64,000 nucleotides of DNA from the NCBI GenBank assembly GCA_023678885.1, contig CM042985.1, positions 19,322,465 through 19,386,464 of the forward strand. The letters are read 5' to 3'. The position numbers and the translations under genes are program-made. The notes under the pieces are model-generated. The model was not told the origin of the DNA and did not search any database. It saw only the letters and a program-made list of their open reading frames with translations. Each line of letters starts with the position of its first letter. The first letter of the stretch is position 1. This DNA is from Pogostemon cablin (lineage: Eukaryota > Streptophyta > Magnoliopsida > Lamiales > Lamiaceae). Of this stretch, positions 33,124-43,258 are shown piece by piece.

Positions 33124-33470
33124 CAAGGCACTATTTCAAGAAGAACCTATGAAAGTGCCTAAAGATTATCTTAAACCAACATGAGTTCGATAATCTCACC
33201 CGGCTTGAAGACGTTAAACTTATTGCTAGATGGGAGACAACCCATCATTATTTTTATTGCTTTAGTTATTGCTTTCAATAAGGATGATGGATTTTATGTT
33301 GGTTTGTTGGGATAATTTTTTTTGGCATTTTTGGCATGTAGGTTGATTGTGCTTGTGAGGAAAATGTGTGTTGGAGATACAAGAAGTGCTTGATTTGAAG
33401 TGTGAAGGTACGTCTCACCACTTTTTGCAAACTTAAATTTTAACTCTTGTTTCAATTAAAATTTGGGGGG
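33124..33470 (+). other. H 3' untranslated stretch and polypurine tract
   Basis: Continues H after the A insertion. It contains GACGTTAAACTTATTGCTAG then ATGGGAGACAACCCATC, a phrase also found after integrase in A. It ends AATTAAAATTTGGGGGG (33454-33470), a polypurine tract in plus orientation. No ORF is recognised. Confidence 0.6.
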
Positions 33471-35059
33471 TGATAAGCATTTTCTCAACACACAATTAAT
33501 CCCCAAGTATGAAGAATATCAATTGCAGTCTCGAAGGCTGACCAAGTGAATATCGAACCCAAGGGATGAATAATTATCAATTTAATTATGTTCTAGTAGA
33601 CTATGTAGATAAATTCAATGACGGTGATATTGAGATTAAGTAACAGCTAAATTAAAATATCAAGTAAAAATAACAAGAAGAAGAGATAAGTGAGTTGTGA
33701 TCAAGTAAGATAGTAGGTAGTTCTTCAGGTAATCCAGTTCCACTTATTAATTCATCTTCCATGTGACGGTGTCCGACTCTGTCTTGTGGTTTATGGGAGC
33801 ATCACTAAACCATAAAAATTCACTCTATAGACACAAGTAAATATACGTATGACACGTGTGAATATCCTCGGAGCAAGAGATATAATTCACCCTCTTTCTA
33901 GGTACTATGAGTATCAATTATTTCCCGTGCACTTAGTAATCTAACCCGATATGATTTCTCTTTATAGGTACTATGAAATTATACTCTTTATCCTACTTAT
34001 TAACCAGAATATGATTCAATTAACAAGTATTCATATAAGATAGTTCTAATAAGACTTCGGAATCCCTTCACTTAGAATTATAACATAAAACCCAGCTCAG
34101 CAGTGAACGCACTCAACCAATAACCAAGTTATGTATTCAAACCCTACACAACAATTATTGATGCATAAAACGACCGTGAGTATCGATTAAAAACGCGCAA
34201 TCTTATATAAAATAAACCACAAGTAGTGTTGTACGGAGTATACACACGAAAGATAAATTAACTCATGAAACCTTCATAACCCTAGAACTACCGAAGTGGC
34301 TCTAGCCCATGATTGATCTAAGAATAATCATGGTTAGTTGGACCGATCTTACTTGAATCTCCAGCGGAACCTCTCTTGCAGCCCCTCCGGATGATGGATG
34401 ATCGCTCTCCTCTTCACTCTTTACGTCTCATCCTCTTGATCGCGTGATATGATCTGATCTATTGCTGCATAAGCCTTCTTTTATACTTGTAATCGCGCCT
34501 CCCGGGCCTGGAATGGGCTTTTTAAGTGATCACACGCATTGAGGGTGTAAAAATAAGGATATGGTAAGTTTTCGAGGCTCAATTCGACTTCATCAACTGG
34601 TTGAATTCACCCCTCCAGGTCGAATTGACCTACTATAAGTCCCAGGTGCTTGATTCGACCAGATGCCCTGGTCGAATTGAAGTGATGAGGTCGAATTGGC
34701 ATCTCCGCCAATTAATTCGACCTCGATTCAGAATGATTCCAAGGTCGAATCCCTCTATCGTGGTCAAATCCACCTTCTGCTCGTGTTATACTGCCCATTT
34801 GATCAAAAGGGCTGATCGAATTGACCTCATTCTAGTCGAATTGCACTCCTGCTTCGCCCAAACGGATGGCTTCGAATTTCTTTCTTCAGATTTCAACACT
34901 TCCATTCTGATTTCCTTTGAAAAATCACTCAAATGGCTTCAACAACACCTGATCTGTGCCTTTTCACAATATATATCGGTTTACAACTAATTACAACCTT
35001 CAAACACTTCATAATAGCACAAATCCAGGCACAAGATTCATTAATTTACATACTCATCA
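33471..35059 (-). repeat. B: solo LTR related to the LTRs of A
   Basis: Starts TGATAAGCATTTTC, ends TACTCATCA, and aligns end to end with the LTRs of A in the same orientation, but clearly diverged. It has no PBS on its left or PPT on its right, so it is a solo LTR. Flanks GGGGG (33466-33470) and GAGGG (35060-35064) may be a duplication with one change. Its array (34570-34850) uses arms ATTCGACC and GGTCGAATT instead of GGTTCGACC and GGTCGAACC. Confidence 0.88.
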
Positions 35060-35412
35060 GAGGGACAGTACGTGGTGTGACTTACCTTGTTCTTATGGTA
35101 TGCATATGCTTCTCGTATTTTGTGGTAATTTTGAAATTTTCTCAGGAATTTTGGTTTACTTTTGTATGATTGGTTGTGTTGAAGTACGTGCTAGTCCATA
35201 TTCTTATTGATTGTTGAGCTAATAGTTTTTGATAAATTTTGAGCATATATGAGGTATATCGGAAGCATATTACTAAAAAACAAGGCTTGAAGTTAGAAAA
35301 TTTTCAAAAATACTATTGGAACTCGAGTCGAGTCCGGGACTCGGCCCTTTACAGGAAGTCGAGCTTCAACATCAGAGATGTGTACTCAAACCATGCTGAG
35401 ATTGAGCGCTGA
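35060..35412. other. Unassigned flank
   Basis: I see no coding potential. The stretch includes ACTCGAGTCGAGTCCGGGACTCGGCC near 35320-35345 in short overlapping palindromes. It may be flanking DNA into which the following LTR inserted. Confidence 0.35.
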
Positions 35413-35430
35413 TGTAATAGTCATAAATTT

Positions 35431-35433
35431 TAA

Positions 35434-35478
<45 letters not shown>

Positions 35479-35606
35479 TATACATATATATATCATATAT
35501 ATCAAGATATGTATATAATTATATATAGTGATGTTAATAATAAAATATTTTATAATTACATATAAACATGAGATATAATAATAATAATAACAATAATAAT
35601 AATAAT
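35431..35606. repeat. (TA)n and (AAT)n microsatellites
   Basis: A TA-rich run at about 35431-35495 with CATATA interruptions, and ATA/AAT repeats at 35574-35606. Confidence 0.9.
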
Positions 35607-35612
35607 ATAATT

Positions 35613-37514
35613 AGAGAAAAGACAAAAGGTATATGACAAATCATATCAAAAACCTGCGGAAAGAATAAAAACAGAACATGCCAAATCTAAATGGTTACAA
35701 AATTTGAATCATCACATCTACATTAAAGAGTCTGAAACCAACTACACCTCGTAAATGAAAGTTTTCTGCGGCAGGGTAGATGACAAACAACATTAGGTTA
35801 AAAATGCGTCGTATACTCACACAACTCTACTCTGCTAATTTTCTTATTTCTCAACAAGTTTAGCCATCCCAACTGTACTTCATTCCACTGACCTTTTCAT
35901 TTCTCAATCAATTCCATCGGAGTTAATCCCATTTCACGCTTCACCCATTTCTGATAATTCTATCGGTTTGATAAGATCTCTCATCTCGCAACCACGCTCC
36001 TTCTGTGATTCTGTAATTGGGCAGGTATTTCGATTCTTAAACCCTTTTGCTACGCGTTTAGAATGCTCTCAATATATCTCATGTACCCCCATTCTTGGTT
36101 TTACAGTAGAGTTGTAGAGTCTTTGTCCTATAGATGGTTTTACGGTAGAGTTACAGGAGTCCTTGTTCTATGGTAGAGTTTCAAGCCTCACATATTATCA
36201 ACTCAAAACTCCAAAATTTCTCAAGGCCTCACATATCATCAACCAGAAACTCCAAAATTTCTCAAGTGTTCAAGGTAACGTCTCCACCCTACTTCCTTAT
36301 AGGTGTATGAACATACATATGTGATATTAGGATGTATATTGTTAATTTAAAGAATGTATAAATACATACATATACCGACTGCATGATTCTGAAACTTAGA
36401 AATATCGCAAGACTGCAGAATACTAAAAGTTAGAAATACAATGTAGGTCAACAAAGTTATACTGTGAATACATCTTAAATTGATATATGATGTTTTGTTT
36501 TACTGTGATTTCATGCTTATATTTGATATTGTGGGTTGATGAGTTTTGAGCTTTATACCCAGTGTAAATAAAATAAATAGTAATATGCATTTTTACATAA
36601 ACCCAACTTGAAAAAAAGGAAACGTAAACCTTAACGTGAAACAACTCAAAGTGAAAAACGTAAACCTTAATGCAGGACATATGGAGTATAATATTTGTAA
36701 ATGATGATATATTTAAAACAAGAGATGTGAGAAAATATATAAAAGAAAAAAAAAATAACGGAGAAAATAAAGGTTTGAAATGCAGCAGATTACAAATTAA
36801 TAAGGTCAAATCTAAAATAAGAGGGCTTTCAAAATAGATTTTCAGAACCATATGGCAAAAGAAAGAGAATATTCGTTAGCATTTATAGAGTTGAATTAAA
36901 GACCTTAATTTCAAAACAAACAAATTCGTTCTTGTTTTATTTTTCCCCTCAGATGCAATGATGAACAAAGTGATTCTCGGACAGGCATCAAGTAGCATAA
37001 CTGTGTTATGCTACGTCTGGAGTTCTCAAATTTAGCCACAAAACCTTCATAAAATCGTGGCCAAAATTGAAAAGCCTAGGACAAATCGAACACCGAAAGC
37101 AATTAATTACATAAATTTATGAGTAATCCATTGATGATGATATATACCTAGCTTGTGTGAGCATGTCAATTTGGGAAACAATATTGGTAGCCCATATATT
37201 GAGAAAAGGAGGAATTCCCACTTTAAAGCTCTTCAACCAACCTTGTCATTTTCTGATCCATCACACTCAGATGATGATGTATATTGTTGCACATGGCATT
37301 CATTTTCTCTGTTAGCAAGAGTTTTAGAATATTGACAACTAATGTGAGATATATGAATGCAAGAGTTATTTGGGTATAAGTATGATAAAGTGTACGCACT
37401 TAAAGATTTTGTAATATTCTCATAACACTATAGATTATTTATCATTTTTAAGTCGTTAACATTGCAGATTTTATGTCTTAAAAATGAGTAAACTATTTTA
37501 AAAGTTTACATTAC
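35613..37514. other. AT-rich stretch without recognised genes
   Basis: Near-repeated phrases occur around 36110-36260 (GGTTTTACAGTAGAGTTG and GGTTTTACGGTAGAGTTAC; CCTCACATATTATCAAC and CCTCACATATCATCAAC), indicating short local duplications. The only long ORF (36423-36851, minus) is AT-driven and unrecognised. Confidence 0.5.
37422..37510. repeat. Direct repeat flanking the hAT-like element (partner about 43688-43778)
   Basis: Both copies contain TTAACATTGCAGATT, 'TATGTCTTAAAAAT.AGTA' and 'TTTTAAAAGT', about 85 bases with modest divergence, one on each side of the 6.1 kb insertion. Confidence 0.75.
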
Positions 37515-38284
37515 CAGTATTTTTATAACTGGACCGGAGATCGAACCGTTTGGGACAACGGTTCGAGGTTTAACCGGAAAAATAAAAAAAAACCTATTTT
37601 TAATTATACTATATTTTATCATTTCATATATAATTTTATATATTAACATACTTATATTGATAAAGAAAATCCATGAAATAGTGTAGGCACAAATAATTAT
37701 AGATCATCTTCACCATTTTATTTTTATTCCATAGCTAAGCAAATTAAAAGCTTAAATCAACCAATTACCTTATTAATCAAATTTACATAAAACAATATAA
37801 AAATTACAAAATACAAATAATCAAAATATGCATTTCAAAATACACAGGATTCGAATCTCATGTCATATGCTTTATGTATGAATTTTCGGCACAAACCAAA
37901 GTCAAGCTACATAAATTTGCAGCAAATTATAAACAAGAAGAGGAAGAATGATATGAGACAACTGATTATGCAAGCAAAGACATTGTATTGATTAGCCAAA
38001 ATGACAACTGTAAGCCACATATTAATATTTTAATATTATACTAACACCTCACAAGCCAAAACACATTGTTCAATAAATCATTTTTAAGAGAAAGAGAGGC
38101 ATGTTAATTCTTCCTGTATTCCACCCACCGCTCACCTACTCTCTTTTTCCTCTTTTTCCCAACTCGATCTGAAGCTTTCTATTGGTAAGAATCTCCGGCC
38201 ACTACAACTATTCTCTGGTGCAATTGTCTACCACCCAATACTGTTTTCCAATTTTTCTCTCATCTGTAATCACTACTACAAAAC

Positions 38285-38860
38285 TGTGAATAGATATCGG
38301 TGATTCACCGTTATCTATTCAATATTTCCATCGTTATTAATGAAGGCGTTATTAAAGGTCCCTAAATAGATATCGGCGAATCACTGATATCTATTAATAT
38401 TTCCACCGTTATTAATGGATGTTTTATTAAAGGTCCCTTAAATAGATATCGGTGAATCACCGATATCTATTTTCTCAATAGATATCGATGATTCACCGAT
38501 ATCTTCACCGATATCTATTTTCTCAATAGATATCAGTGATTCACCGATATCTATTACTATTTTCACCGTTAATATAGAGGTGTTATTAAAAGTCCCCTTA
38601 ATAGATATCAATGATTCACCGATATCTATTAAGTAAAAAAATATCGATAATTCACCGATATTTATTTCAAATTCACCGATATATATATTAATCTAATATC
38701 AAAGATATTAAACAATAGATATCAGTGATTCACAAATATTTTTTCAAAACATACATATCGATATATCACCGATATCTATTCAAAAATTTATCGATATAAA
38801 TAGATATGATTTTAAAGATGTAAGGCAATAGATATCGGTGAATCGCCGATATCTTTCTAT
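38285..38860. repeat. CACTA left subterminal palindrome array
   Basis: About ten units built on the arm AATAGATATCGGTGA, a 1-base centre, and its exact complement, 31 bases when complete. Units vary (GATATCAGTGA, GATATCGATGA), and several are separated by TATTAAAGGTCCC-type spacers. In En/Spm elements, subterminal repeats bind the element's regulatory protein. Confidence 0.93.
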
Positions 38861-39045
38861 TTTATTTTATTTATTCAATTCATAATAATAATTTTTAATA
38901 TATAAACATTATTCAATAACAAATACATCAAATCCAACTAAAACTTCATTAATTAAACATTTCAAGCACACAACTAATATCAATATCCAAATCCTATTCC
39001 AAATACAAATATTGCATATTTTTATTATCCAACAAATAAGCATCT

Positions 39046-39145
39046 TCAAAAAGTCATAAATTCATGAAAACCCAAAACAACCAATGTAACAATTGCCCAT
39101 GGAGGTAGTATTCCGTAACCGGTTGTTATTTCGCTTGCTAGCATC
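39046..39145 (-). pseudogene. RHD3-like fragment (C-terminal membrane region)
   Basis: After an acceptor-like TTTTTCAATTTTCAG, the minus strand at 39145-39046 reads LPPWAIVTLVVLGFHEFMTF before a stop. This closely resembles the first C-terminal membrane segment of plant ROOT HAIR DEFECTIVE 3, an atlastin/Sey1-like ER-shaping GTPase (PPPWAI.ALIVLGFNEFMTLL from memory of the family). About 20 residues match. The GTPase domain is absent, so this is a captured exon piece inside the CACTA element, not a gene. Confidence 0.72.
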
Positions 39146-39295
39146 CTGAAAATTGAAAAATAAAAACAGAAGTAAATATCCATGAAGAATAATTAAATCC
39201 CAAGCTGACCAAACTTAGATGCAAATATAAATAATTATCATGTCCGAAGTCACTTGAAGGGATATACAATTAGGAATAAATGAAGTTGCTTTACC

Positions 39296-39362
39296 TGAGG
39301 AATGACATTCCCACCCATGTTTAATCCTATGTTACATGAATAACATGTGAACGGGAACTTTC
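39296..39362 (-). pseudogene. Exon-like 67-base block, source unknown
   Basis: Bounded by acceptor-like TTTTATAG and donor-like CAG/GTAAAG. One frame is fully open: KFPFTCYSCNIGLNMGGNVI, then PQ. I do not recognise the parent protein. Strand and position fit the other captured exons. Confidence 0.4.
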
Positions 39363-39968
39363 CTATAAAACATACAACTAGATGTTATCAAGCACCAAGA
39401 GTTTTCAATACACAATTCATGAAGTTAACCTAATTAAGCAGCAATTGCTAGACTAACAGAGTACTCCATCTCAGTTCTGAATAGTGCAGACGACAAATAT
39501 ATCAACAAAAATGAAACCGGATGGGAATCTCATATTACTCAAACAAGGATATTAGAATCTCACATGGTTAAAAAAAATAGAATCTCTCTAGAATCTTTAA
39601 GTCCAATGAAAAATCAAGTAGCAAGTTCTAGTGTCAACACTACTACTAGTGTCCACAGATGCCAGACCTAGAGAGTGAGATGAACAATTTCAGATTAAAT
39701 ATTTTTAATAGCTTAACCTAAACCACCCACACACACAAAAAAAAAAAAACACCACCACCAGTAATACTATTAATTTTAATAACAATAATAATATAACATC
39801 CATACAACTCAAATTAAACATAATATAACCTGTCTCATCATTAATTTCATATCTTCTTGAGTAGCTTCTCATTGGAACACTTTCTTAAAAAATAAAAAAA
39901 AACCACATGGCAACGAAGTTGGTTAGTGGAATGGAATACTGCATATACATGTTGAACAATAAGTAGGT

Positions 39969-40151
39969 TCAATCTCCACTTATACCCATATGCGCATCTA
40001 TCACGAATTTTTCGACCAAAGGTATGATTCTCATCAACTCATTCTCCACCATCATCTTTTTCTCCCCCTCAATATGAAACTCAATATATTTTAGCACAAG
40101 ATAGCTAATTTCAAATATTACAACACTTGTTTCAAGCATATCGCTTAACAT
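39969..40151 (-). pseudogene. DNA polymerase alpha catalytic subunit-like fragment (C-terminus)
   Basis: One frame contains VENELMRIIPLVE. The next frame, after a shift near 40015, contains KIRDRCAYGYKW. In plant DNA polymerase alpha catalytic subunits the C-terminus has VEKEL..VRP-VQ followed by QKIRDRCAYGW, in that order. Together with the zinc-finger exon just upstream (40325-40444), this indicates two consecutive exons of the same parent gene. Frameshifted and non-functional. Confidence 0.7.
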
Positions 40152-40324
40152 GATGAATTCTATCTAAAATTATACCTTGTTAATGCACTACTCAGTATCT
40201 AATGTATGACAAAAATATAACAGCTGTCTGTAAAGACTACTATACAAACACATTTCACAAAAAAGTTAATAGTTCATAATCTAAACCAAGGTGTGAAAGA
40301 AAGTGTAAGCTGAGAGGCACAAAC

Positions 40325-40444
40325 CTTTCGTATGAGATGTCCATTACAGCAGGGGCAATTAGGATAGGATATTCCTCTCTCATAATCCCCCAGTGCTCAA
40401 AGATTCGCACCACGTGTAATGTAATTGCATGTTTCATCGTCACA
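40325..40444 (-). pseudogene. DNA polymerase alpha catalytic subunit-like fragment (zinc-finger exon)
   Basis: A 120-base block between acceptor-like TTTTCTTAACAG and donor-like AAAG/GTTTGT. The frame reads CDDETCNYITRGANL, stop, ALGDYERGISYPNCPCCNG, then HLIRK. Plant DNA polymerase alpha has CDDETCKYTTR followed by GD-ERGT-CPNYPRCNGRL-RK in its C-terminal zinc-binding region. The match covers almost the whole exon. One in-frame TGA and loss of a Cys (CPN to YPN) show decay. POLA1 makes the DNA part of replication primers; this copy cannot. Confidence 0.85.
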
Positions 40445-41629
40445 CTGTTAAGAAAATTAATACTATAAAAATAGCAGGTCGAATCTACTTGTAAGAATCA
40501 AATGAGTAAGTCAAGTAATTACCATCATCAGGCCCTTGTAATATGTTAACATAAACTTTCCAGCCTCTCTTTTCTACTATTTTAATTTCAATATATATTA
40601 AGCTCTTGTAAGAACTCAACATGATTTCCCTTCAATCGTCTAGAAATAGATATACAAATACAAATTTCTATTTTTAGAGCTTAAACTGCGAATTTCACAG
40701 TAACATAAATCAAACGAACGAGATGAATGTAAAATATTGATCTAAATGCGAGTCAAACTTAAGAAACTGACCTCTTCTTCTAAGAGATAATCATGTTGGC
40801 ATAACTGGAAACAACAAAAAGCTTTCTTCGTTGACGTTACATATTGCCATTTCTATGCAAACAATCAAATCACAGAATGGTTCCGACAAACTTGAGAAGA
40901 CAAGATTAGGATTAATATTCAGCAACAAACATTTTTAGTCAATAAATTTTCTAAATTCTAAGAATGAGCAATTTATCATAGTAATAGATGATTTCATACC
41001 TTAATGGTCCCATAGCCGAAAGAAGAATCAGATGGAAGGCGTTAAAAATAACAGACGAATCCACAAGTTCGTAGTTAATCTGTTGTATATAGGTAAATTT
41101 AGGAACCCTAAGATAATCATTTACATCCCAAAACTACAGCGCTGTATATTCAGCCAAAGAATAACCTATAGATGATGGGTAAAACATCAAACACCTCAAA
41201 ACAGAAAATAAAATACCAAAAAATGATAGTATAATCTGCTGAGTGGATTTATAAGTCAGCTTCAATAGTTTACCCTGTATTATCGAGTACTAAAATGCAA
41301 ACATGAACAAAGAGATATATAATGTATAGAATTAGATCAAAACAAATCTTGGGTTATCAAAATAAAATTATTTATCTTAAAGAATTACAACTTCTGCACC
41401 CCTACAACAGCGTATACAGAGAACAATCAAGTACAAGTACATTTTATGAAACATTGAGGGTTTCTTTGTTATTTACAGAAACTTAAACAAAAAAAAATGA
41501 TGAATCATTTCCCCTTCCCTAAATAAGAAACATTATAACTCTAACATATAATTCTGCACTAGATAGTTCTATTTCCAATTATTAGGTACCTAACAGATTA
41601 ACAATAATTTTCAACCAAACAAACAAAAA

Positions 41630-41787
41630 CCGTAGGAATTACCAACTACAGCCAAGGATTTCATCAGCACAAAATCCAATGGCGAACTCGAAGACTGTGT
41701 TGACATATATGATCGGGAAATCAGGTTCTAAGGCTCCCATTCTTATGACTTCCACACAGACCTTATGCATCACTTTGCCATGTAAAA
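41630..41787 (-). pseudogene. LOV/PAS-domain fragment of the FKF1/ZTL/LKP2 family
   Basis: After an acceptor-like GCATATTGTAG, the minus strand reads ALEPDFPIIYVNTVFEF, then ADEILG, and ends 'GCSW stop FLR', where the family has GRNCRFLQ. The ALEPDFP spelling is closest to FKF1. These blue-light F-box proteins use the GRNC cysteine to bind flavin; here the codon at that place gives Trp and the next is a stop. Only about 40 residues of the LOV domain are present, with no kelch or F-box part. Confidence 0.82.
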
Positions 41788-42094
41788 CTACAATATGCAG
41801 AGTTAAGCCATAATTAAATGCTACTAAAAACCAATTTACAAAAAAAATATATTCTATCTTTGGGAAATGAAAGTATATACAAATTTTTCATTAACATTAG
41901 TACCAAATCAGTTGACATACTCTGAACAACCAAAGTTTGGTGGAAACCAATATTCACAACAATTCCAGAAGTTTGCCTATCTGCAAACAAACTGAAATTA
42001 CAATTGACCTATTTTAAGTATGAAAAAAGAAAAATTAATAAATATCATAAATTCATTATTGCTTTAAAAAATCAAGAACCTGAAATACTTACCC

Positions 42095-42905
42095 AAAATT
42101 CATTGTAATAGTTGAAACTCCATCAGAACCCCCTCCTCAATATGGGCTTGGTCTGGCCTAGGAGCACTCTGCCCATACGATCCGTCCCGAATCAGCTTCC
42201 CCACGACAACATCAATAGCATGCTCCCGGCCTCCGCCCCCTTCATGCCCTCTTTCCAGCCGCCGCCGGTGCTGGGCCTGGCCTGGATAACATAAATTTGA
42301 TGGCGTTTTTCGTTTGTGGAGAGAGGGCCGCAGGGCTTTGCAAATCTCAGAACGCTGAACTCATTAAACCTTCGCTGTGATCCAGCTTCGCCGCCTAGGG
42401 TTTCGGTCGCGATTCCTGCTGCCAGATCTAAGTCGTTCCCTAGGGTTTCGTCTGCCGCCGACTTTTCTGATCGTGATCTGCTTCTTCTCGATGACCTCTG
42501 CACCTGGTCGCGATTCCTACTGTCGCGATTCCAGTCACATTTTCTGCTACCAGTTTTTAGTTTCTAGCTGTTGCGATTCCGATTCTTTCCTCAAATCGAT
42601 TTGGGCATCGAATCATTCTGAAGATCCTCCCACATTTTTGCCTCTCGCCACTGGTTCGCCAGCTGTTGGGAGTCAAGGAAGCAGAGACAATCGCAACATT
42701 TGGGGTTTGAAAGTCGAGAAATTTGTGGGTAGCATCCCGAGCAGGGGTGGGTGGCTTCGCAACGGGGAGCGTTGGCGTTGCCAACGGACAGTAGGAGCAA
42801 GGGCGGAGTGCGGCCGCCGGTGGAGTGGTGGCAGCTTCTTCGTTTTTAGCCAGAAGTCAGGAGTTGAATCCGAGTTGGATTTGATTTTGGGAATTTTATG
42901 AATTA
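42095..42905. other. GC-rich stretch in the CACTA interior, possible captured 5' gene region
   Basis: Base composition rises sharply against the AT-rich surroundings. Motifs such as CTAGGGTTTCGTCTGCCGCC recur (42396, 42441), typical of 5' untranslated or first-exon sequence in plant genes. Overlapping ORFs exist on both strands: 42377-42901 plus, 42192-42503 minus and 42557-42784 minus. None was recognised. A donor-like GGGTAAGTATT is seen on the minus strand near 42096. Confidence 0.45.
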
Positions 42906-43059
42906 GGGTTTATTTGTGAATTTGATTTTGGAAGTTTTGATTTCTGAAAAATGTTGAAGGATCGATTTCATTTGGGTTAATAGACTAAAAAATCATGATA
43001 TACGTTTTAGAAAAACGTGTTTGTTTTACATTTTTCAAATAAATTTATTAAAAAAATAT

Positions 43060-43258
43060 ATTAATATCTGTTAAAAGACATCGATGATATCTATATTTTA
43101 TAAATATCATTAAAAGTTATCAGTAGGTAATCACCGAGTATTTATTAATGCAATCCTTTTGTTATAGATATCGATGGTGTAATAGATATCGGTTAATAAG
43201 TCCATAGATATCAATTTTTCAAATCACCGATATTTATTAGCTGATATGTATTCACAGA
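43060..43258. repeat. CACTA right subterminal repeats
   Basis: Shorter and more decayed than the left array. It includes GACATCGATGATATC, ATAGATATCGATGG, AATAGATATCGG and AATCACCGATATTTATT. Confidence 0.8.

Larger units (their letters stand above)
7687..33470 (+). mobile_element. H: old plus-strand gypsy-like element, host for C1 and A
   Basis: After removing C1 and A with their duplications, three pieces form one plus-strand element: an LTR-like segment (7687-8738), a gag-like frame (8739-8791, 17993-18943), and a 3' untranslated stretch (33124-33470) ending in the PPT AAAATTTGGGGGG. The gag-like frame reads through the C1 insertion point without a shift, and the A insertion joins at GAGCA. 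No protease, RT or integrase is visible, so H is either non-autonomous or heavily deleted. The 5' end of its LTR lies left of E1, outside the window. Confidence 0.62.

Noticed and set aside
33471..35059. B as the genuine 3' LTR of H
   Set aside because: B aligns with the LTRs of A in the orientation opposite to the coding strand of H, so it cannot be the 3' LTR of a plus-strand element.
36423..36851. 142-codon minus-strand ORF
   Set aside because: Phe/Ile/Tyr-rich translation of AT-rich DNA with no recognisable domain or gene context.
42110..42290. Similarity of minus-strand REHAI...GK to the N-terminus of FKF1
   Set aside because: Only about seven residues match, and the rest of the frame is unlike FKF1; too short to support.
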